36,251 bases of DNA from Candidatus Colimorpha pelethequi (GCA_018064245.1 JAGHVO010000011.1:1-36251); one strand, 5' to 3'; positions 16,070 through 24,822 are shown, counted from the first letter of the stretch. Numbers and translations: made by a program. Notes: generated from the letters alone by a model not told the origin.

Positions 16070-16615
16070 ATGCAGGTCTTATATGTCAATAAATCCAAAT
16101 ATCTAAAACCAAAGAGTGTGTTGGGCTCCGTTTTCCGTGTGCTGTTGGAAGCGATAGCTGTTATTTGGATTTTGGGCTTTGTGTGTGTGATTTGTCTGGT
16201 TCTGATTTTTGAATTTGTGATACCTTCTCCTTCGTTCTGGAACATCGTGATTGCAAACGTTATAATGGCACCTGTGGTCTGTTGTATGGTGCTGGATATG
16301 GATTATTTCTGGTGGCTATTCCGTGGAGAGGAAACCATCTCTTACGATTCGGAGAAACTAGTGATAGAAAGAAAAAAGTTGCTGCGCCGAACCATTGTCG
16401 TGGACTGGAAATCCATGCTCACAGTTGAATGCCATGAGGATTCTTTGTTTAGGTCGTTTCTCTTTTACTTGTTACGCATTGATGGAGTTGAAGATAAGGT
16501 AAAAATGTGGTATGGCGACCATAAGACCGTGCGATTTGGCATCAATCTCGAAAAACCTCAATTGCTGGTCGATAAGATTGTTGAACTGCAATCTTTCTAT
16601 CAGCTTCAGAAATGA
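16070..16615 (+). CDS. Small two-helix membrane protein of unknown function
   Basis: I do not recognise a family. The 181 residues show two strongly hydrophobic helices, about 22-48 (rich in Val, Ile, Leu) and about 60-85 (NIVIANVIMAPVVCCMVL), then a soluble C-terminal half with alternating beta-like strands (EETISYDSEKLVIERKKLLRRTIVVDWKSML). This helices-then-strands layout is reminiscent of bacterial PH-domain membrane proteins, but the similarity is only in outline. A consensus-like promoter lies just upstream. It is convergent with the ATPase gene at 16675, 59 bases away, with no clear terminator between. Confidence 0.7.
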   Translation: MQVLYVNKSKYLKPKSVLGSVFRVLLEAIAVIWILGFVCVICLVLIFEFVIPSPSFWNIVIANVIMAPVVCCMVLDMDYFWWLFRGEETISYDSEKLVIERKKLLRRTIVVDWKSMLTVECHEDSLFRSFLFYLLRIDGVEDKVKMWYGDHKTVRFGINLEKPQLLVDKIVELQSFYQLQK

Positions 16616-16674
16616 GAATAAAATGGTGCGATTGATATTTTTGAACAGTTGATTCTTTTTTCTCGTTCCTGCTA

Positions 16675-18036
16675 TTAAAATATTAGTTCTTCTTTGGATA
16701 ATTGTAACTCGTGGTGGAAGAACATAATATAGTAGATGGGAATATATGTTATGCCATTCTCTTCTGTGACCTGTCGCTCGTTTGAAAGCACGTATGCACG
16801 TTTGATGTTGTATTCTGGGATTTGAAGGAATTTGTAGAGGGCGCTGTGTTGTTTGTAGTCTTTGCCGGATTTCACTTCCAAGGGTATTGTGGTAAGGTCG
16901 CGTGTGTCGTCAATGAGATAGTCAACCTCTCCGGTTTTTTTATTGTCGTAATAGTATAGGGAAAATCCGTGTGCTTTAAGCTCTTGTGCAACGACGTTTT
17001 CATACACGGCACCGAGGTTGATGCTGCGGATGTCTTCAAGTATGGGCTTTATGTTGTTTCCATATAGTAAGTTGGTGAAGATTCCGGTGTCGTTCATGTA
17101 AAGTTTCAACAGGTTTTTCCCTGCGTTTTGTATTAAGGGATAAGTTGGTTTTGAAATGGCGTTCACCTCAAGTGCTATGCCAGAAGACACAAGATAGTCG
17201 AATTCGTCTTGGTAGTCGCTTGTCCTTTTCCCTGTTTTGCCTTCAATGTCTTTGACTTTGATGCGCTTTTTCTTGTTTTCAAGGTTGGACGGCATCATGT
17301 CGTATATGCTTTTTATCTTTAGTTTTCGCAAAGCTTCTTGCTCGTATTTTGAAGCATCGTCACCATAGAGGGTGTGAATGTCGTCCTGTATGGATCTAAC
17401 TTCCATGATGTTGTGCGTGTTTATGAATGCGTTGACGGCATCGGGAAATCCTCCAACAAGGAGGTACCTGCGAAAAAAGTCGGTCATCTGTCGGTGCATG
17501 GAGTCATCGAGTGCGGTTTTGCTTTCAAAGCAATTTCGCATATTGTCAATTGCCAGTTCTCCGACCCCATTTGCCCACAGAAACTCTTCGAAGTCAAGAG
17601 GGTGCATGCTCATCAATCGAATGCTGCCTAAGGGTATGGGTTGCGTTTTTTTCAAGGTTACGCCCAGCAATGCTCCGCTGGCAATATAGGTGAATTTGCC
17701 ATCGGCAACGAGAAACTTTGCCAAGGTCAGTAAATGGTCGTAGGCTTGGATTTCGTCGATGAACACCAATGTAGATTTTTTGTCTTTCATTTTATCACCG
17801 GCTATCGTACTGAGCGCAAGGTAAAATTTCTCAATGGATGTGGCATGGGCAAAGATTCTGTTGTTTTGCCGATCCTGTTCCATGTTTATTTCAATGTAGT
17901 TGGGAAACATCCGTTTGCCGATGTGCCGAATGATGAACGATTTGCCTATTTGTCGTGCACCTTCAACTATCAGCATTTTGTTGCTTTTAGACTTGAGAAA
18001 GTCTTCGATTTGGGATGAGATTTTTCGTTTAAGCAT
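16675..18036 (-). CDS. AAA ATPase with DUF4143 C-terminal domain
   Basis: A 453-residue ATP-binding protein of the AAA_14/DUF4143 group. Walker A GARQIGKS is at 26-33 and Walker B LVFIDE at 90-95. The C-terminal domain carries GEVDYLIDD and PLEVKSG, the D...ExK arrangement of a PD-(D/E)XK-like fold. The family is abundant and often multicopy in Bacteroidetes; its function is not established. I chose the ATG at 18036 (MLKRKISSQ, a family-like start). The frame stays open to 18237, but that adds 67 residues with an 11-residue repeat, and a consensus promoter (18139-18169) lies inside that extension. Confidence 0.82.
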   Translation of the reverse strand: MLKRKISSQIEDFLKSKSNKMLIVEGARQIGKSFIIRHIGKRMFPNYIEINMEQDRQNNRIFAHATSIEKFYLALSTIAGDKMKDKKSTLVFIDEIQAYDHLLTLAKFLVADGKFTYIASGALLGVTLKKTQPIPLGSIRLMSMHPLDFEEFLWANGVGELAIDNMRNCFESKTALDDSMHRQMTDFFRRYLLVGGFPDAVNAFINTHNIMEVRSIQDDIHTLYGDDASKYEQEALRKLKIKSIYDMMPSNLENKKKRIKVKDIEGKTGKRTSDYQDEFDYLVSSGIALEVNAISKPTYPLIQNAGKNLLKLYMNDTGIFTNLLYGNNIKPILEDIRSINLGAVYENVVAQELKAHGFSLYYYDNKKTGEVDYLIDDTRDLTTIPLEVKSGKDYKQHSALYKFLQIPEYNIKRAYVLSNERQVTEENGITYIPIYYIMFFHHELQLSKEELIF

Positions 18037-18044
18037 ACGACCGA

Positions 18045-18163
18045 TTACATTTATTCCTGTTTTTAGAGCGTCAAAAAATACATTTATTCCAATTTTTGAA
18101 TGTTCTAAAAATACATTTATTCCGATTTTTTGACGTTTCAAAAATACATTTTTTCTCAAAAAC
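18045..18163. repeat. 33-bp tandem repeat, about 3.6 copies, in the ATPase leader
   Basis: Units start at 18045, 18078, 18111 and 18144, exactly 33 bases apart, each beginning (A/T)TACATTTATTCC or a close variant followed by a T-run. On the minus strand each unit contains a TATTTTT(G/A)-like sequence. If translated, they give an 11-residue repeat of the NVFL..KIGI type. Confidence 0.85.
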
Positions 18164-18169
18164 GGCAAA
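18139..18169 (-). promoter_or_regulatory. Promoter of the AAA ATPase gene
   Basis: On the minus strand TTTG (18169-18166) lies exactly 19 bases before TATTTTTG (18146-18139), a full match to the Bacteroidetes consensus. Transcription would start near 18132, about 95 bases before the ATG at 18036, so the 33-bp repeats would be transcribed as leader. Confidence 0.65.
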
Positions 18170-18238
18170 ATGAAAACTGGATTATGTGATTCCAAGGAGT
18201 GTTTGCACCATGGGATGAGGTGGGTGGGAATGCCCAAA

Positions 18239-19429
18239 TCACATATCCGAAGTTGAATGAAATTGCATCACCTTTTGTGTGTCTGGGCATTCTGCCAGTA
18301 GTTGCAGTATGCTTTTGTGCAGCTTGGGGTGGCGGAAATTGGGGATGATGTCAGCGAGGGGTTGTAGCACAAAGCGGCGCAAATGCATGCGAGGGTGAGG
18401 CAGTTGTAGCTCGGGCGTGTCGCAGACCAAAGAGTTGTAAAAGATGAGGTCAATGTCCATAGGCCGCGACAGGTAGTGCTTGTGTTCAGGGTCGATGAAT
18501 GGACGTCGTCTGCCAAGTTGGTGCTCGATGTAGAGTGCCGTGTGTAGCACTTCTTCCGCCGATAATAGCGTGTCAACGACCAACGCTTGGTTTAGGAAAT
18601 TTTGTTCGGCCTCAAAGCCCCAAGGTTCCGTCTCGTAGAGAGGCGACGTGAGGCTGACTTCCCCAATGCGCTCTCCGATAAGGTCCGTCGCCGCGGAAAT
18701 CAGTTGCTGCCTATCGCCTTGGTTGCCTCCAATAAGCAATACAACGGTGTTGTGATTCCAAGAATGTTGCAGTGTGTGGCTCCAATCTGTCGGTTCCAGC
18801 AGTGCGAGATAGTCTTTTCGTGGAATGGGTTTTGCGCCGAGCGAGGCGAGATGCTCGGTCGGCTGCTGTGCGTCGATGAGCCGGAATCCATGAAGGTTGC
18901 AATACTCCACTAATCGCGCAAATGCCACTTTGGAGGCGTCGGTGACGGTGTGGAACATCGATTCTCCGAAAAAGAGATCTCCCAAGGAAACGCCGTAAAG
19001 TCCGCCGACAAGTTCCCCGTCTTTGTAGGTCTCAAAAGAATGCGCCAAGCCAAGTTCATGCAGTCGCACGTAGGCTTCAATCATCTCTTGCGTAATCCAA
19101 GTGCCGTCTTGGTCGGGTCTTGGTGTTCTGCCGCACGATTCCATCACTTGACGGAATGCGGTGTCGATGCGTACCTCGAATTTGTGTGACAAAAGCGTGC
19201 GTTGCAGACTTTTCGAGCACCGGAAATCGTCAGGAAAAAGTATCATACGTGGGTCGAGCGACCACCAAAGTAGCGGTTCCCCTTCGTTGTACCAAGGAAA
19301 GATGCCGGAAGCGTAGGCGTTTACAAGCCGCTGCGGCGAGAGGTCTCCGCCAATGGCTATCAGCCCGTCGTCTTGGGCAAGATTTGGGTCAGGGAAATAG
19401 GGCTCGGTGTCGTCAAGTTGAAAAAACAC
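18239..19429 (-). CDS. Fusion: leucyl/phenylalanyl-tRNA-protein transferase (Aat) plus HPPK (FolK)
   Basis: One open frame of 396 residues joins two complete enzymes. Residues 1 to about 215 are Aat, which moves Leu or Phe from tRNA to N-terminal Lys/Arg of proteins and marks them for ClpS/ClpAP: FQLDDTEPYFPDP, GIFPWYNEGEPLLWWSLDPR, GGLYGVSLGDLFFGESMF. Residues about 228-385 are 6-hydroxymethyl-7,8-dihydropterin pyrophosphokinase of folate synthesis: IGGNQGDR, SPLYETEPWGF, FLNQAL, RPMDIDLIFY (Asp 325 and 327, Mg-ATP) and LPHPRMHLRRFVLQPL. The linker is about 12 residues. The start is GTG at 19429; no ATG precedes it before an in-frame stop. These genes are usually separate. Confidence 0.9.
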   Translation of the reverse strand: MFFQLDDTEPYFPDPNLAQDDGLIAIGGDLSPQRLVNAYASGIFPWYNEGEPLLWWSLDPRMILFPDDFRCSKSLQRTLLSHKFEVRIDTAFRQVMESCGRTPRPDQDGTWITQEMIEAYVRLHELGLAHSFETYKDGELVGGLYGVSLGDLFFGESMFHTVTDASKVAFARLVEYCNLHGFRLIDAQQPTEHLASLGAKPIPRKDYLALLEPTDWSHTLQHSWNHNTVVLLIGGNQGDRQQLISAATDLIGERIGEVSLTSPLYETEPWGFEAEQNFLNQALVVDTLLSAEEVLHTALYIEHQLGRRRPFIDPEHKHYLSRPMDIDLIFYNSLVCDTPELQLPHPRMHLRRFVLQPLADIIPNFRHPKLHKSILQLLAECPDTQKVMQFHSTSDM

Positions 19430-19471
19430 GGATGATTATTTTGTTTGTGATGGATGGACTGTTAAGAATTG

Positions 19472-19479
19472 CAAAGATA
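19472..19479 (-). promoter_or_regulatory. Candidate -7 box for the Aat-FolK gene
   Basis: TATCTTTG followed by CA on the minus strand lies 42 bases before the GTG start and is divergent from the TonB receptor promoter. Confidence 0.55.
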
Positions 19480-19512
19480 CGCAAAAAAACACTGAGGATG
19501 ACGAAAAATCAC

Positions 19513-19520
19513 TATCTTTG
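19513..19520 (+). promoter_or_regulatory. Candidate -7 box for the TonB receptor gene
   Basis: TATCTTTG followed by CA lies 25 bases before the ATG at 19546. The -33 site is only a weak match. Confidence 0.6.
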
Positions 19521-19545
19521 CAGTTCCTTTGAATTGGCTTTGATT

Positions 19546-21957
19546 ATGAAACGATTTATTATATTGTTCATTTCTATATTTTTTGCGTGGACTGTATATG
19601 CTCAGACCTATACGTTGAGCGGCACGGTTACGGATGCTTCAACGGGTGAGACCTTGATAGGCGCAACGGTGCTGGATACGCGTACGGGCAAGGGTACGGT
19701 GACCAACGTCAATGGTAGGTATTCCTTGACTTTGAAGGCGGATTCGGTGAAGTTGCGTGTCACTTACGTCGGCTACAAGACTCAGAATCTTGATCTTAAG
19801 TTGAACGGCAATTTGAAGCAGGATTTTGTGCTTTCTTCGGCGCTGGATTTGAAGGAGGTGACCATTACCGCAGAGCGTGTGAGCGACGTGAAGGCTTCGC
19901 GTATGAGCGCAATGGAAATTCCTGTAGAGCAGATCAAGGCGGTTCCGGTGCTTTTTGGCGAGGCGGATATCGTAAAGGCAATCCAACTCTTGCCTGGCGT
20001 GCAGTCGGGTTCGGAGGGAAGCTCGGGAATGTATGTGCGTGGCGGCGGCCCCGACGAAAATCTTTTTCTTTTGGACGGGGTGCCGTTGTACAATGTCAAC
20101 CACCTGGGCGGCTTTTTCTCCGCCTTCAACGCTGATGCTGTGAAGAACGTGACGCTCTATAAAGGCAGTTTCCCGGCTCGGTTTGGTGGCAGGCTGTCGA
20201 GTGTGCTGGATGTGACGATGAACAACGGTAACGACAAGGAACTGCATGGAAATGCGTCGATTGGATTTCTCTCCGCCAAATTTAACCTTGAAGGCCCTAT
20301 TGTCAAGGAACGTACCACTTTCTGCCTCTCGGCCCGACGCACCTATGCTGATTTCCTGTTGCAGCCTTTGGTGAAGAAGTTGGCGGAGACTGACGACGGA
20401 AAGTCAAAGCTCAACGCGGGCTATTATTTCTATGATGTAAATGCTAAGGTCACCCATAAGTTCAACGACAACAGCCGCCTTTATGGATCGTTCTATTGGG
20501 GTGCCGACAAGGTGTATGGCAAAGTGCGTACGCTGAGTAGTCTGCAAGAGGATGAGTATATGAATATTGGCGACAACTGGGGAAATCTTGTGGGCTCGTT
20601 GCGGTGGAACTATGTGCTGGGGCCGAAGTTGTTCATGAACTTGACCGCTTCTTATACTCAATATTTCAACAAGATGGCAGGCGGCATCGAGAAGGTAGCC
20701 TATATGCCTAATGGAGAACAAACTTCCACGATGAGTGGCGATTACAGTTCGGGAATCAAGGATATGACGTTCCGCGCCGATTTCGACTATACGCCCAATC
20801 CCGACCACGACGTGAAGTTTGGCGGCTATTTTCTGCGTCATTGGTTTACGCCTGAGGTGGCGAATGTGAGCATTGACTACTACGACCAAATTCAGATGAA
20901 CAGTGCCTGGCAGACTGATACCTCTTTGGGCGGCAGGGTTGTTCCCGCCAACGAGATAGTGGCTTTTGCGGAAGACGATTGGTCGATCAATAATGTTGTA
21001 AAGGTGAACTATGGCTTGCATTTGAGTGGCTTCAAGGTGGAAAACTCATTCTATCCTTCTGTCCAGCCACGAATATCGGGTAGGGTGCTGCTGGGCGAGA
21101 ATCTTTCGCTAAAGGCTGGCTATGCCTACATGACGCAATATATGCATTTGCTCTCAACTACAAGCATCAGTATGTCCACCGACCTCTGGGTTCCGGTTAC
21201 CGACAGGGTGGAACCTATGAAATCTCACCAATTTGCCGCTGGCGTTTTCTACAATTGGCCTAAGGTGGTGGATTTCTCGCTGGAGGCGTATTACAAGAAA
21301 ATGGACAACTTGATTGAGTATAAGGACGGTGCCTCGTTTTTCGGATCTTCGGTCAATTGGGAGGATTTGGTTGTGATTGGCGAAGGCTGGTCGTATGGCG
21401 TGGAGTTTTTGGCGCAGCGCAGCGTGGGCAAGTTCACGGGTTGGATTGGCTACACATGGAGCAAGACAATGCACTTGTTTGACCGTGAAGGTCAGCAGTT
21501 GAATGGGGGCGAGCCTTTCCCTGCAAAATACGACCGCAGACATGATTTCTCTGTTGTGGCTTCATATAAGTTCAACGACAAGATTGACGTGAGCGCGACT
21601 TGGGCCTTCAGTACGGGAAACGCGGCTACTCTTGCAACACAAAACTATTTGATTGCAAGCGATTCTCCAGACGACTACGTTGTGGACAACGGCGTCAACT
21701 CGATAGCTTATGTGGAAGGTAGAAACAATTTCCGTATGCCCAACTATCACAGAATGGATTTGGGAGCCAATTTTCACCGCAAGTTCAAAAAATGTCACCG
21801 CACCATCAATGTGAGTGTATATAACCTTTACAATAGGAAGAATCCTTATATGATTTATCGCAGTACAGAACATTCTTACAATGGCTATGCTTCTGCGCTG
21901 GTGCAGCTTTCGTTGTTCCCAATATTGCCTTCGGTGGCGTATACTCTTTATTTCTAA
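19546..21957 (+). CDS. TonB-dependent outer-membrane receptor
   Basis: An 803-residue outer-membrane transporter that uses TonB energy to bring a ligand into the periplasm. The ATG at 19546 begins a Sec signal peptide (MKRFIILFISIFFAWTVYAQ); the open frame continues upstream but only into unrelated DNA. Residues about 22-105 form a carboxypeptidase-regulatory-like domain (LSGTVTDASTGETLIGATV). The plug domain follows (VLFGEADIVKAIQLLPGVQ, MYVRGGGPDENLFLLDGVPLY), then a barrel rich in aromatic strands ending in Phe. The next gene encodes a DUF4249 lipoprotein, a pairing common in Bacteroidetes. The ligand cannot be read from the sequence. Confidence 0.93.
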   Translation: MKRFIILFISIFFAWTVYAQTYTLSGTVTDASTGETLIGATVLDTRTGKGTVTNVNGRYSLTLKADSVKLRVTYVGYKTQNLDLKLNGNLKQDFVLSSALDLKEVTITAERVSDVKASRMSAMEIPVEQIKAVPVLFGEADIVKAIQLLPGVQSGSEGSSGMYVRGGGPDENLFLLDGVPLYNVNHLGGFFSAFNADAVKNVTLYKGSFPARFGGRLSSVLDVTMNNGNDKELHGNASIGFLSAKFNLEGPIVKERTTFCLSARRTYADFLLQPLVKKLAETDDGKSKLNAGYYFYDVNAKVTHKFNDNSRLYGSFYWGADKVYGKVRTLSSLQEDEYMNIGDNWGNLVGSLRWNYVLGPKLFMNLTASYTQYFNKMAGGIEKVAYMPNGEQTSTMSGDYSSGIKDMTFRADFDYTPNPDHDVKFGGYFLRHWFTPEVANVSIDYYDQIQMNSAWQTDTSLGGRVVPANEIVAFAEDDWSINNVVKVNYGLHLSGFKVENSFYPSVQPRISGRVLLGENLSLKAGYAYMTQYMHLLSTTSISMSTDLWVPVTDRVEPMKSHQFAAGVFYNWPKVVDFSLEAYYKKMDNLIEYKDGASFFGSSVNWEDLVVIGEGWSYGVEFLAQRSVGKFTGWIGYTWSKTMHLFDREGQQLNGGEPFPAKYDRRHDFSVVASYKFNDKIDVSATWAFSTGNAATLATQNYLIASDSPDDYVVDNGVNSIAYVEGRNNFRMPNYHRMDLGANFHRKFKKCHRTINVSVYNLYNRKNPYMIYRSTEHSYNGYASALVQLSLFPILPSVAYTLYF

Positions 21958-21979
21958 GCTGAAAATTAATTTTTGAATC

Positions 21980-22966
21980 ATGAAACGTTATATATTTCTA
22001 CTGTTTGCTTTGTTCGTTTTTTGCTCGTGCGAGAAGGTGCTCGAATTTGACGAGGGCTCGTCGCCGCGCCACATGGTGTTGAACGCGGTGCCTTCCGCTG
22101 GAGAGGAGCTTTTTGTGAATTTTGGCTATTCTCACCTTTTCTTGGATTCCAATGTGTCGTATCCCGTTGAGGGCGCCGATATCGTTGTAAATCTCAATGG
22201 CGAATCGTTGCATCCTACGCGTGTCCATGGATGTAACTATTTCTTTGGCAGAACCTTGAACGAGGACGACGTGTTGGACGTGCATGTCAATGCTTGTGGC
22301 AAGACCATGACGGCATCGACTTATGTTCCGCGGTTTCCTCAGATGACTACGCCGTTTTGCATCGTGGATACGTCGGATGTATTTGATTATTGCAATGTGA
22401 GTTTCCGCCTGACCGACCTTCCTGACCGTAGCGAATACTACCGTTTCAGGATACAAGAACGCGACAGCGGCTCCCGTATGAACCCGTGGACAAAAGAATT
22501 GGACACAATCGATACGGTCTATACTACCTATTTCCTCTGCCTTGACATGCCGCTCTTCGACAACAACAAGCTGACGGCGGGCTTGTCGGAAACGGAATCT
22601 TTGGGAGGCTACTTCTACGAGCAATTGCTCGCTTCCGACTCTCTTTTTAACGGGGAATCCATCTCGGTGGCTTTCCAGTTGCTTTTGTTGGTCGATACCA
22701 ATGAGGTGGAACCTTTCCTCCATCAATATATGTTGGATGTGGAATCGATGACGCCAGAAAGATATAGATATCTCAAGCAAGTGTCCACAGCCAACAGCCT
22801 GATGCAGTTCTTTACCGAACCATCGCAAGTCTATGGCAATGTGAGCGGCGGCGCCTTGGGCGTTTTTTCGGGAAATGCCAGAAGAAAATTTCCGCTGAAT
22901 GTGCAGCTGCCTAATCCTCCGCATCGTAAAGCATCGACTGCGAAGATAAAAAGAGTGAAAAAATGA
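21980..22966 (+). CDS. DUF4249-family lipoprotein
   Basis: A 328-residue protein with a lipoprotein signal (hydrophobic stretch ending CSC, likely lipid-attached Cys 17) and the DUF4249 pattern: EKVLEFDEG, then beta-strand pairs such as VLNAVPSAGEELFVNFGYS and a YPVEGADIVVNLNGE segment. DUF4249 genes are usually found directly after a TonB-dependent receptor, as here (22 bases). It is presumed to be an accessory surface or periplasmic lipoprotein of that transporter, but its task is not known. The basic C-terminal tail ends RKASTAKIKRVKK. A promoter for rplU lies eight bases after its stop. Confidence 0.85.
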   Translation: MKRYIFLLFALFVFCSCEKVLEFDEGSSPRHMVLNAVPSAGEELFVNFGYSHLFLDSNVSYPVEGADIVVNLNGESLHPTRVHGCNYFFGRTLNEDDVLDVHVNACGKTMTASTYVPRFPQMTTPFCIVDTSDVFDYCNVSFRLTDLPDRSEYYRFRIQERDSGSRMNPWTKELDTIDTVYTTYFLCLDMPLFDNNKLTAGLSETESLGGYFYEQLLASDSLFNGESISVAFQLLLLVDTNEVEPFLHQYMLDVESMTPERYRYLKQVSTANSLMQFFTEPSQVYGNVSGGALGVFSGNARRKFPLNVQLPNPPHRKASTAKIKRVKK

Positions 22967-22973
22967 TTATTAT

Positions 22974-23004
22974 TTTGCCAGTTCAAAAAAAATGTGTACT
23001 TTTG
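22974..23004 (+). promoter_or_regulatory. Promoter of rplU-rpmA
   Basis: TTTG (22974-22977), exactly 19 bases, then TACTTTTG (22997-23004) and CA: a full match to the Bacteroidetes consensus, 65 bases before the rplU start. Confidence 0.85.
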
Positions 23005-23068
23005 CACTCTGTTTTGTGGAAAAAATAGTTTCACAAGAGAACGTAAAATCTTATAAAACAATAATAAA

Positions 23069-23377
23069 ATGTACGCAATCGTAGAAATCGCAGGAAAGCA
23101 ATTCAAGGTCGCTCAAGATCAGAAGATCTTTGTGAACCGTCTCCAGAACGAAGAGGGTAGCGAAGTTTCTTTTGACACCGTGATGCTCAAAGACAATGAC
23201 GGCAATGTAGAGGTTGGCAAACCTTACATCGCTGGCGCAAACGTTAAAGCTACCGTTCTCAAACACCTCAAGGGCAAGAAGGTCTTGGTGTTCAAGAAAA
23301 TCCGTCGCAAGGGTTTCCAGAAAATGAACGGCCATCGTGATTATCTGACTCAGATTCAGATCAACAGCATCAGCTAA
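23069..23377 (+). CDS. rplU: 50S ribosomal protein L21
   Basis: Large-subunit protein of 102 residues with the L21 hallmarks MYAIVEIAGKQFKV, a central VGKPYIAGANVKATVLKH strand pair and the C-terminal FKKIRRKGFQKMNGHRDYLTQIQI. It is full length. It forms the conserved two-gene unit with rpmA (43 bases apart), with its own consensus promoter upstream and terminator downstream. Confidence 0.98.
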   Translation: MYAIVEIAGKQFKVAQDQKIFVNRLQNEEGSEVSFDTVMLKDNDGNVEVGKPYIAGANVKATVLKHLKGKKVLVFKKIRRKGFQKMNGHRDYLTQIQINSIS

Positions 23378-23420
23378 TCACAAGTAAATTTAGTTAGTAA
23401 CCTTTTAAAAACAGTATATT

Positions 23421-23684
23421 ATGGCTCACAAAAAAGGTGTCGGTAGTTCCAGCAACGGTCGTGAATCCGAAAGCAAACGTTTAGGCGTTAAGATTTTTGG
23501 CGGTCAGAAATGCATCGCTGGCAACATCATTATCCGTCAGCGTGGCACTGTCCACAATCCCGGTCAGAATGTAGGAATGGGCAAGGACCACACCCTCTAC
23601 GCTCTCTGTGACGGCACTGTCCAGTTCAAGAAGGGTAGAATGGATCGTTCTTATGTTTCCGTAATTCCCGCAACTGAGGAATAA
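23421..23684 (+). CDS. rpmA: 50S ribosomal protein L27
   Basis: L27 reaches the peptidyl-transferase centre with its N-terminal tail. The 87 residues start [25 protein letters not shown] and contain GNIIIRQRG and [11 protein letters not shown], as in all L27 proteins. There is no N-terminal propeptide of the kind cleaved in Firmicutes; Ala-His-Lys-Lys follows Met directly. It is the second gene after rplU and is followed by a strong terminator. Confidence 0.98.
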   Translation: MAHKKGVGSSSNGRESESKRLGVKIFGGQKCIAGNIIIRQRGTVHNPGQNVGMGKDHTLYALCDGTVQFKKGRMDRSYVSVIPATEE

Positions 23685-23705
23685 GACTTAAAAATTGTAA
23701 AAAAC

Positions 23706-23735
23706 AAAAGGCTGCCTATTCAGGCGGCCTTTTTG
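23706..23735 (+). terminator. Rho-independent terminator after rpmA
   Basis: AAAAGGCTGCC (23706-23716) pairs with GGCGGCCTTTT (from 23723, one G-T pair) around a six-base loop, with a T-tract. The A-tract on the other side lets it also serve the minus-strand gene ending at 23761. Confidence 0.92.
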
Positions 23736-23760
23736 TATTTTGGGAACAATTCGAGAAATT

Positions 23761-24822
23761 TCACTTCTTTTCGTACAGCATCTCTTGCACGCGGACACTT
23801 TCAGCATGGATGCGTTCAAAGATTCCTTTGACAAATTCTTCTGAGAGATCTTTTGCCTTGGCTTCTGCACAGCGTCGCTCGAGGAGCATTTCCCAACGCT
23901 TGGGTTGGAATACGGTGAGGTTGTGGTCCGCTTTTACTTGCGCAATTTGCTGCGAAACGTGCATTCGGTCGTCGAGTGCTTGGATGATGATGTCGTCAAT
24001 GTTGTCGATTTGTTTGCGCAACTCTTCCAGCCGGTCGTCGCTCTCGGGCTCGTTGCTGCGTTGTACGATGCGTCCAAGCAGGTCGTTGAGGTGTTGCGGT
24101 GTGACTTGTTGGTCTGCGTCGGTCAGGGCTTCGTCGGGATTTGGGTGCACCTCGATGAAATAACCGTCTGTTCCAAAGTCTGAGGCGGTCTGCATGATTT
24201 CCAGAAGAAATTCACGTTTGCCACCAATGTGACTGGGGTCGCATAAAATGGGAAGTTCAGGCATGAGTCGCTTCAACTCAATAGGAATGCTCCAAAATGG
24301 ACGATTGCGGTAAGGTATGCTGTCGTTGTAGACATAAAATCCTCGGTGGATTGCGGCTACGGATTCGATGCCGGCGCTCATTACGCGTTCGATGGCTCCC
24401 AGCCATAACCTTACGTCGGGAGATGTGGGATTCTTGACCAATACCGACATGTTTGTTCCGCGTAGCGACTCCGTAAGTTCACCGACGGAAAACGGGTCGC
24501 CGCTGGTGCGTGCGCCAATCCATACATGGGTTATGCCATAGCGAAGGCATAACTCTACGTGTTCAGGTCTTGCCACTTCGCAACAGAACTGGGTTCCTGG
24601 ATAGGAGTTTTGTAGGTCGCGCATCCAGCGCAGCGCGGGCTCTCCAATGCCTTCAAATCCTCCTGGACGGGTGCGTGGCTTCCACACGCCTCCGCGTATC
24701 AGCCTTATTTTGGGGTCGGCACTAAAAGAGGTTACGATGCTTTGAAGCTGTTCTCGACTTTCTATGCTGCAGGGACCTGCGATGATAAAGGGACTTTTCC
24801 CGTCTTTGAATTTGTTGGACAT
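23761..24822 (-). CDS. Bifunctional DAHP synthase/chorismate mutase
   Basis: A 353-residue fusion acting at the entry and the branch of aromatic amino-acid synthesis. Residues about 1-255 are a KDO8P-synthase-like DAHP synthase (erythrose-4-phosphate plus phosphoenolpyruvate): IIAGPCSIES, GGVWKPRTRPGGFEG, VARPEHVELC, CDPSHIGGKREF. Residues about 262-350 are an AroQ-type chorismate mutase: LEELRKQIDNIDDIIIQALDDRM and QPKRWEMLLERR. Bacteroidetes commonly carry the mutase at the C-terminus, where it may give feedback control. The ATG at 24822 (MSNKFKDG) gives the natural start; the open frame runs further upstream without homology. No other aromatic-pathway gene is nearby. Confidence 0.93.
   Translation of the reverse strand: MSNKFKDGKSPFIIAGPCSIESREQLQSIVTSFSADPKIRLIRGGVWKPRTRPGGFEGIGEPALRWMRDLQNSYPGTQFCCEVARPEHVELCLRYGITHVWIGARTSGDPFSVGELTESLRGTNMSVLVKNPTSPDVRLWLGAIERVMSAGIESVAAIHRGFYVYNDSIPYRNRPFWSIPIELKRLMPELPILCDPSHIGGKREFLLEIMQTASDFGTDGYFIEVHPNPDEALTDADQQVTPQHLNDLLGRIVQRSNEPESDDRLEELRKQIDNIDDIIIQALDDRMHVSQQIAQVKADHNLTVFQPKRWEMLLERRCAEAKAKDLSEEFVKGIFERIHAESVRVQEMLYEKK

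Noticed and set aside
18045..18163. CRISPR array
   Set aside because: The 33-bp units are directly adjacent with no unique spacers and no cas genes are present.
18037..18237. N-terminal extension of the AAA ATPase with an 11-residue repeat
   Set aside because: It results from the 33-bp tandem repeat; a full-consensus promoter lies inside it, and the family-like start is at 18036.
19120..19545. Longer start of the TonB receptor
   Set aside because: The extension is antisense to the Aat-FolK gene and precedes a clear signal peptide at 19546.
23706..23735. Reading the rpmA terminator as an L27-specific regulatory RNA
   Set aside because: The stem with T-tract is fully explained as a terminator.
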